Source: SMXQ01 sp033720855 (GTDB taxonomy: Bacteria; Pseudomonadota; Alphaproteobacteria; SMXQ01). From it: a stretch of 64,000 bases of DNA. Shown here one piece after another: positions 61,928 through 64,000 of this stretch. Below the pieces are notes generated by a model. The model ran no database searches and had not been told where the DNA came from. It saw only the letters and a program-made list of their open reading frames with translations. The position numbers were made by a program, and so were the translations under genes. The DNA is taken from the NCBI GenBank assembly GCA_033720855.1, contig JAWWBR010000001.1:1-64000 (forward strand), in the 5' to 3' direction. Position 1 is the first letter of the stretch. Each line of letters starts with the position of its first letter.

Positions 61928-63171
61928 TGCGCGGCCCCGGCCGCGGCCAGCTCATCCTCCATTTCGGGAAAGCGTTCGGCGAAGATCTTGGTGGAATACT
62001 CGCGCAGGCGTGGCGCCACCTGGGTGGCGAACCGCTCCATGGACTTGCAGGTGATGTCGTCGCTCATGTTGCCCAGGTGGAACTGGATCAAGAGATTGCC
62101 GACTTCCGAATTGTCGATCAGGGTCTTGAGCCGCTCGAAGACCGTGTCCGGCCCGCCGACGATGATCGAGTTGGACTGCTCCAGCTCCTCCCAGTTTTCG
62201 GCATCGCCCAAGAGCTTGCGCCCGGGCTTCGAGGTCTCCAGGTACTGGCGCCAGGCCTTGGTCGGGATGTAGGGGACGCCCGGCCCGAAGGTCAGCTGCC
62301 GGCCCTCGGTCCTGAGGTGGCCCTTGAGGCAGTTCTTGAGGAAATACCAGACCCCTTCCTCGCATTCCTCGCGGGCCGAGCGGTCGTCCTCGCCGACATA
62401 GCACGACAGCAGGATGCCCATGCGGAAGGGGTGGTACTTGCGGCCGTGGTCCTCCAGCACTTGGGTGAACTGGTCCTTGGCGCGGCCGGTGGCGCTGCCG
62501 TGGCTGCGCGAAGACAGGAAATAGCAGTAGCCGCGCTTGGCGCATTCGATCAGCGTCCCCGGACTGCGCGAGCCCGGAACCCAGACCGGGGGATGGGGCT
62601 TTTGCAGCGGCTTGGGCCAGGGATTGACGTAGCGCAGCGGAAAATGCTTGCCCTCATGGGTGAAGGGGCCGTCCTCGGTCCAGGCGCGGACGATCAGGTC
62701 GAGGGATTCCCAGAACAGCTCCCGCGAGGACGCCGAGGGCACGTCGTAATTGAAGGTCTCCGGCCCGCCGCCCGGGGCGAAGCCGGCGATGATGCGCCCG
62801 TCGGACATCATGTCGAGCATGGCGTATTCCTCGGCGACGCGCATCGGGTTCATATGCAGGGGCAGGAGGTTGCCGAGGACCACGATCTTGCCGTGGCTGG
62901 TGACCTGGGTGAGGGCGGCGGCGATCAGGTTGGGCGAGGGGGCGAGGCCGTAGATGTTCTGATGGTGCTCGTTCAGGACCAGGCCGTCGAAGCCGAGACG
63001 GTCGGCCAAGGCCATCTGATCGATGTATTCCTGGTAGAGGCCACGAGACTTTTCCGCGTCCCACAATGCGTTGGGGACCGTCACCCAGCCCGACTCGTAG
63101 CGTTCGTCGAAATCGGCCGGAAGGTGCGGATAGGCCATGAAATGCCAGCAGAACAGCTGAGCCGGGATCAT
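61924..63171 (-). CDS. LLM class flavin-dependent oxidoreductase
   Basis: 415 residues. Luciferase-like TIM barrel: FCWHFMAYPHLPADFDERYESGWVTVPNALWDAEKSRGLYQEYIDQMALADRLGFDGLVLNEHHQNIYGLAPSPNLIAAALTQVT, GGGPETFNYDVPSASSRELFWESLDLIVRAWTEDGPFTHEGKHFPLRYVNPWPKPLQKPHPPVWVPGSRSPGTLI. Uses reduced FMN or F420-like cofactor; Pro/His residues of the active site are present. First gene of the coupled pair with the Cys hydrolase. The 275-bp upstream gap is divergent to a lipoprotein gene. Confidence 0.86.
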   Translation of the reverse strand: MIPAQLFCWHFMAYPHLPADFDERYESGWVTVPNALWDAEKSRGLYQEYIDQMALADRLGFDGLVLNEHHQNIYGLAPSPNLIAAALTQVTSHGKIVVLGNLLPLHMNPMRVAEEYAMLDMMSDGRIIAGFAPGGGPETFNYDVPSASSRELFWESLDLIVRAWTEDGPFTHEGKHFPLRYVNPWPKPLQKPHPPVWVPGSRSPGTLIECAKRGYCYFLSSRSHGSATGRAKDQFTQVLEDHGRKYHPFRMGILLSCYVGEDDRSAREECEEGVWYFLKNCLKGHLRTEGRQLTFGPGVPYIPTKAWRQYLETSKPGRKLLGDAENWEELEQSNSIIVGGPDTVFERLKTLIDNSEVGNLLIQFHLGNMSDDITCKSMERFATQVAPRLREYSTKIFAERFPEMEDELAAAGAAQ

Positions 63172-63446
63172 CGTCGGTACTCCTTGCCCGTCGTTTTCTT
63201 ATGTCCCCACTTCTAGCACGTGCATTTCTCAAGCGACAAGCAACGCAACGGTGCGGCCGAGGACAGGGTTTCGCCCCCGGGGGCGCGATTTCGGGCCAGA
63301 CGCCTTTACCATCATTGGGAATTAATCTAATACTTCCGTGGTATTGCGGCTCGCGCCCGCGCCCGCGGACGGGCCCGAGCCATGTCGAGCGTAAAAAAGG
63401 TCGCCCCGAGACCCGAGCTGGAACCCAGGGACGGCGGAGGATGCCG

Positions 63447-64000
63447 ATGCAAAAGCTGTCGATTGAATTGGGGCGTTTCGGGCGTACCGGCGCTGTATTG
63501 GCCTGCGTGCTGGTGCTGGGCGCCTGTTCGTCGGTTCCCGATTGGGCCAACCCCGTCGAATGGTACCAGGGCGCGTCCGACTGGATCAGCGGCGAAGACG
63601 AGGAAACCGCCGCCGCGCGCGAAGCGAGCAAACAGGCCGAGAACGTGCCGCCCGGCGCCGATCGGCCATTCCCCTCGCTCTCCACCGTTCCCGAGCGCCC
63701 GCCTGGGGTCGCGAGCCGCTATCAGCGGCGCGAACGGGTCGAAAGCGGCCTGGTCGCCGACCGCGAACAAGCCCGCCACAAGGCGCTGCGTCCGGCGGAA
63801 AGTCCCGCCCCCGGCGCGGTGGGGGTGCGGGGCGCGCCACCGCCGCCGACACTGGCCCAGCCGCCGGCGCCGCGAACGTCCCAGGGGATGGCGGCCCAAA
63901 CCCCGCCGCCCGGCAACCAGGCGTTCCAAACGGCCATCCAGCAACAGGCGGCGGCCGGCCTCAACGCCAGGCGTCAGGCCGGTCCGGTGAGGCGGAATGT
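63447..64000 (+). CDS. lipoprotein, N-terminal part (runs off the window)
   Basis: Open to the right edge, so the gene is partial (184 codons seen). ATG 63447 is used, with GGCGGAGG at 63433-63440; ATG 63441 is possible. The signal ends with a lipobox (AVLACVLVLGACSS, Cys27). The mature start VPDWANPVEWYQGASDWISG and FPSLSTVPERPPG is of a type found before an OmpA-like peptidoglycan domain in this class; that domain would be outside the window. A Pro/Ala/Gln-rich linker follows. Confidence 0.75.
   Translation, partial: MQKLSIELGRFGRTGAVLACVLVLGACSSVPDWANPVEWYQGASDWISGEDEETAAAREASKQAENVPPGADRPFPSLSTVPERPPGVASRYQRRERVESGLVADREQARHKALRPAESPAPGAVGVRGAPPPPTLAQPPAPRTSQGMAAQTPPPGNQAFQTAIQQQAAAGLNARRQAGPVRRN

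Overview
The window is a 64 kb piece of a high-GC chromosome from an alphaproteobacterium, most likely Rhodospirillales-like; the genus cannot be fixed from sequence alone. The assignment rests on conserved gene orders: glyA-nrdR-ribD-ribE-ribH-nusB-thiL, bamE next to a ubiquinol-cytochrome c chaperone gene, and yceD-rpmF-plsX-fabH-ihfA-merR-tRNA. An LdtR-type MarR regulator, a potassium-insensitive proton-pumping pyrophosphatase and aspartate-rich (non-cysteine) HemB agree with it. No phage, transposase or CRISPR array was seen. The contig looks like core chromosome with one catabolic island.

Layout: 1-8.2 kb holds the end of parC, a methyltransferase, a lipoprotein, an orphan TRAP binding protein, bpt, the flagellar stator pair motA-motB and a penicillin-acylase-family enzyme. 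8.2-11.3 kb has hemB, divergent ldtR, a receiver-Hpt phosphorelay protein and a small conserved protein. 11.4-16.8 kb is a complete branched-chain amino acid ABC operon (livHMGF, a small membrane protein, livK). 16.9-23.0 kb is rpiB-glyA-nrdR and the riboflavin/nusB/thiL run, which lacks ribBA. 23-28 kb has a DUF4865 protein, a small exported protein, an MFS transporter and hppA, closed by a strong terminator. 27.8-33.2 kb is bamE, the cytochrome bc1 chaperone, the L32/PlsX/FabH lipid block, ihfA, a MerR regulator and tRNA-Pro(GGG).

33.2-36.3 kb has a Sel1-repeat protein with a C-terminal HExxH motif, a Gfo/Idh/MocA oxidoreductase and hsp20 behind a sigma-32-like promoter. 36.4-41.3 kb looks like a catabolic cluster for an aromatic or cyclic acid: amidohydrolase, two tandem VOC proteins, an ornithine-cyclodeaminase-family enzyme, an enol-lactonase-like hydrolase and a dihydroxyphthalate-decarboxylase-family protein. 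41.4-48.7 kb holds a SYLF lipoprotein, cbpA-cbpM, a GAF-cyclase, an OsmC protein, a secreted beta-helix protein in AT-rich surroundings, and an OxyR-like regulator divergent from an unlisted-type 42-residue membrane peptide. 48.8-58.0 kb has a ThDP enzyme, several transporters, cutA, a Tat-exported aldo-keto reductase and metY. 58.1-64.0 kb has rplM-rpsI, argC with a possible leader peptide, a gamma-carbonic anhydrase, a luciferase-like monooxygenase coupled to a cysteine-type hydrolase, and the start of a lipoprotein cut by the window edge.

The most interesting items are the OxyR-like regulator that has lost the peroxidatic cysteine together with its divergent micro-protein and the inverted repeats between them; the Sel1-HExxH fusion; the cyclase lacking its transition-state arginine; the Cys-nucleophile hydrolase coupled to a flavin monooxygenase; and the short ORF whose stop overlaps the argC start.
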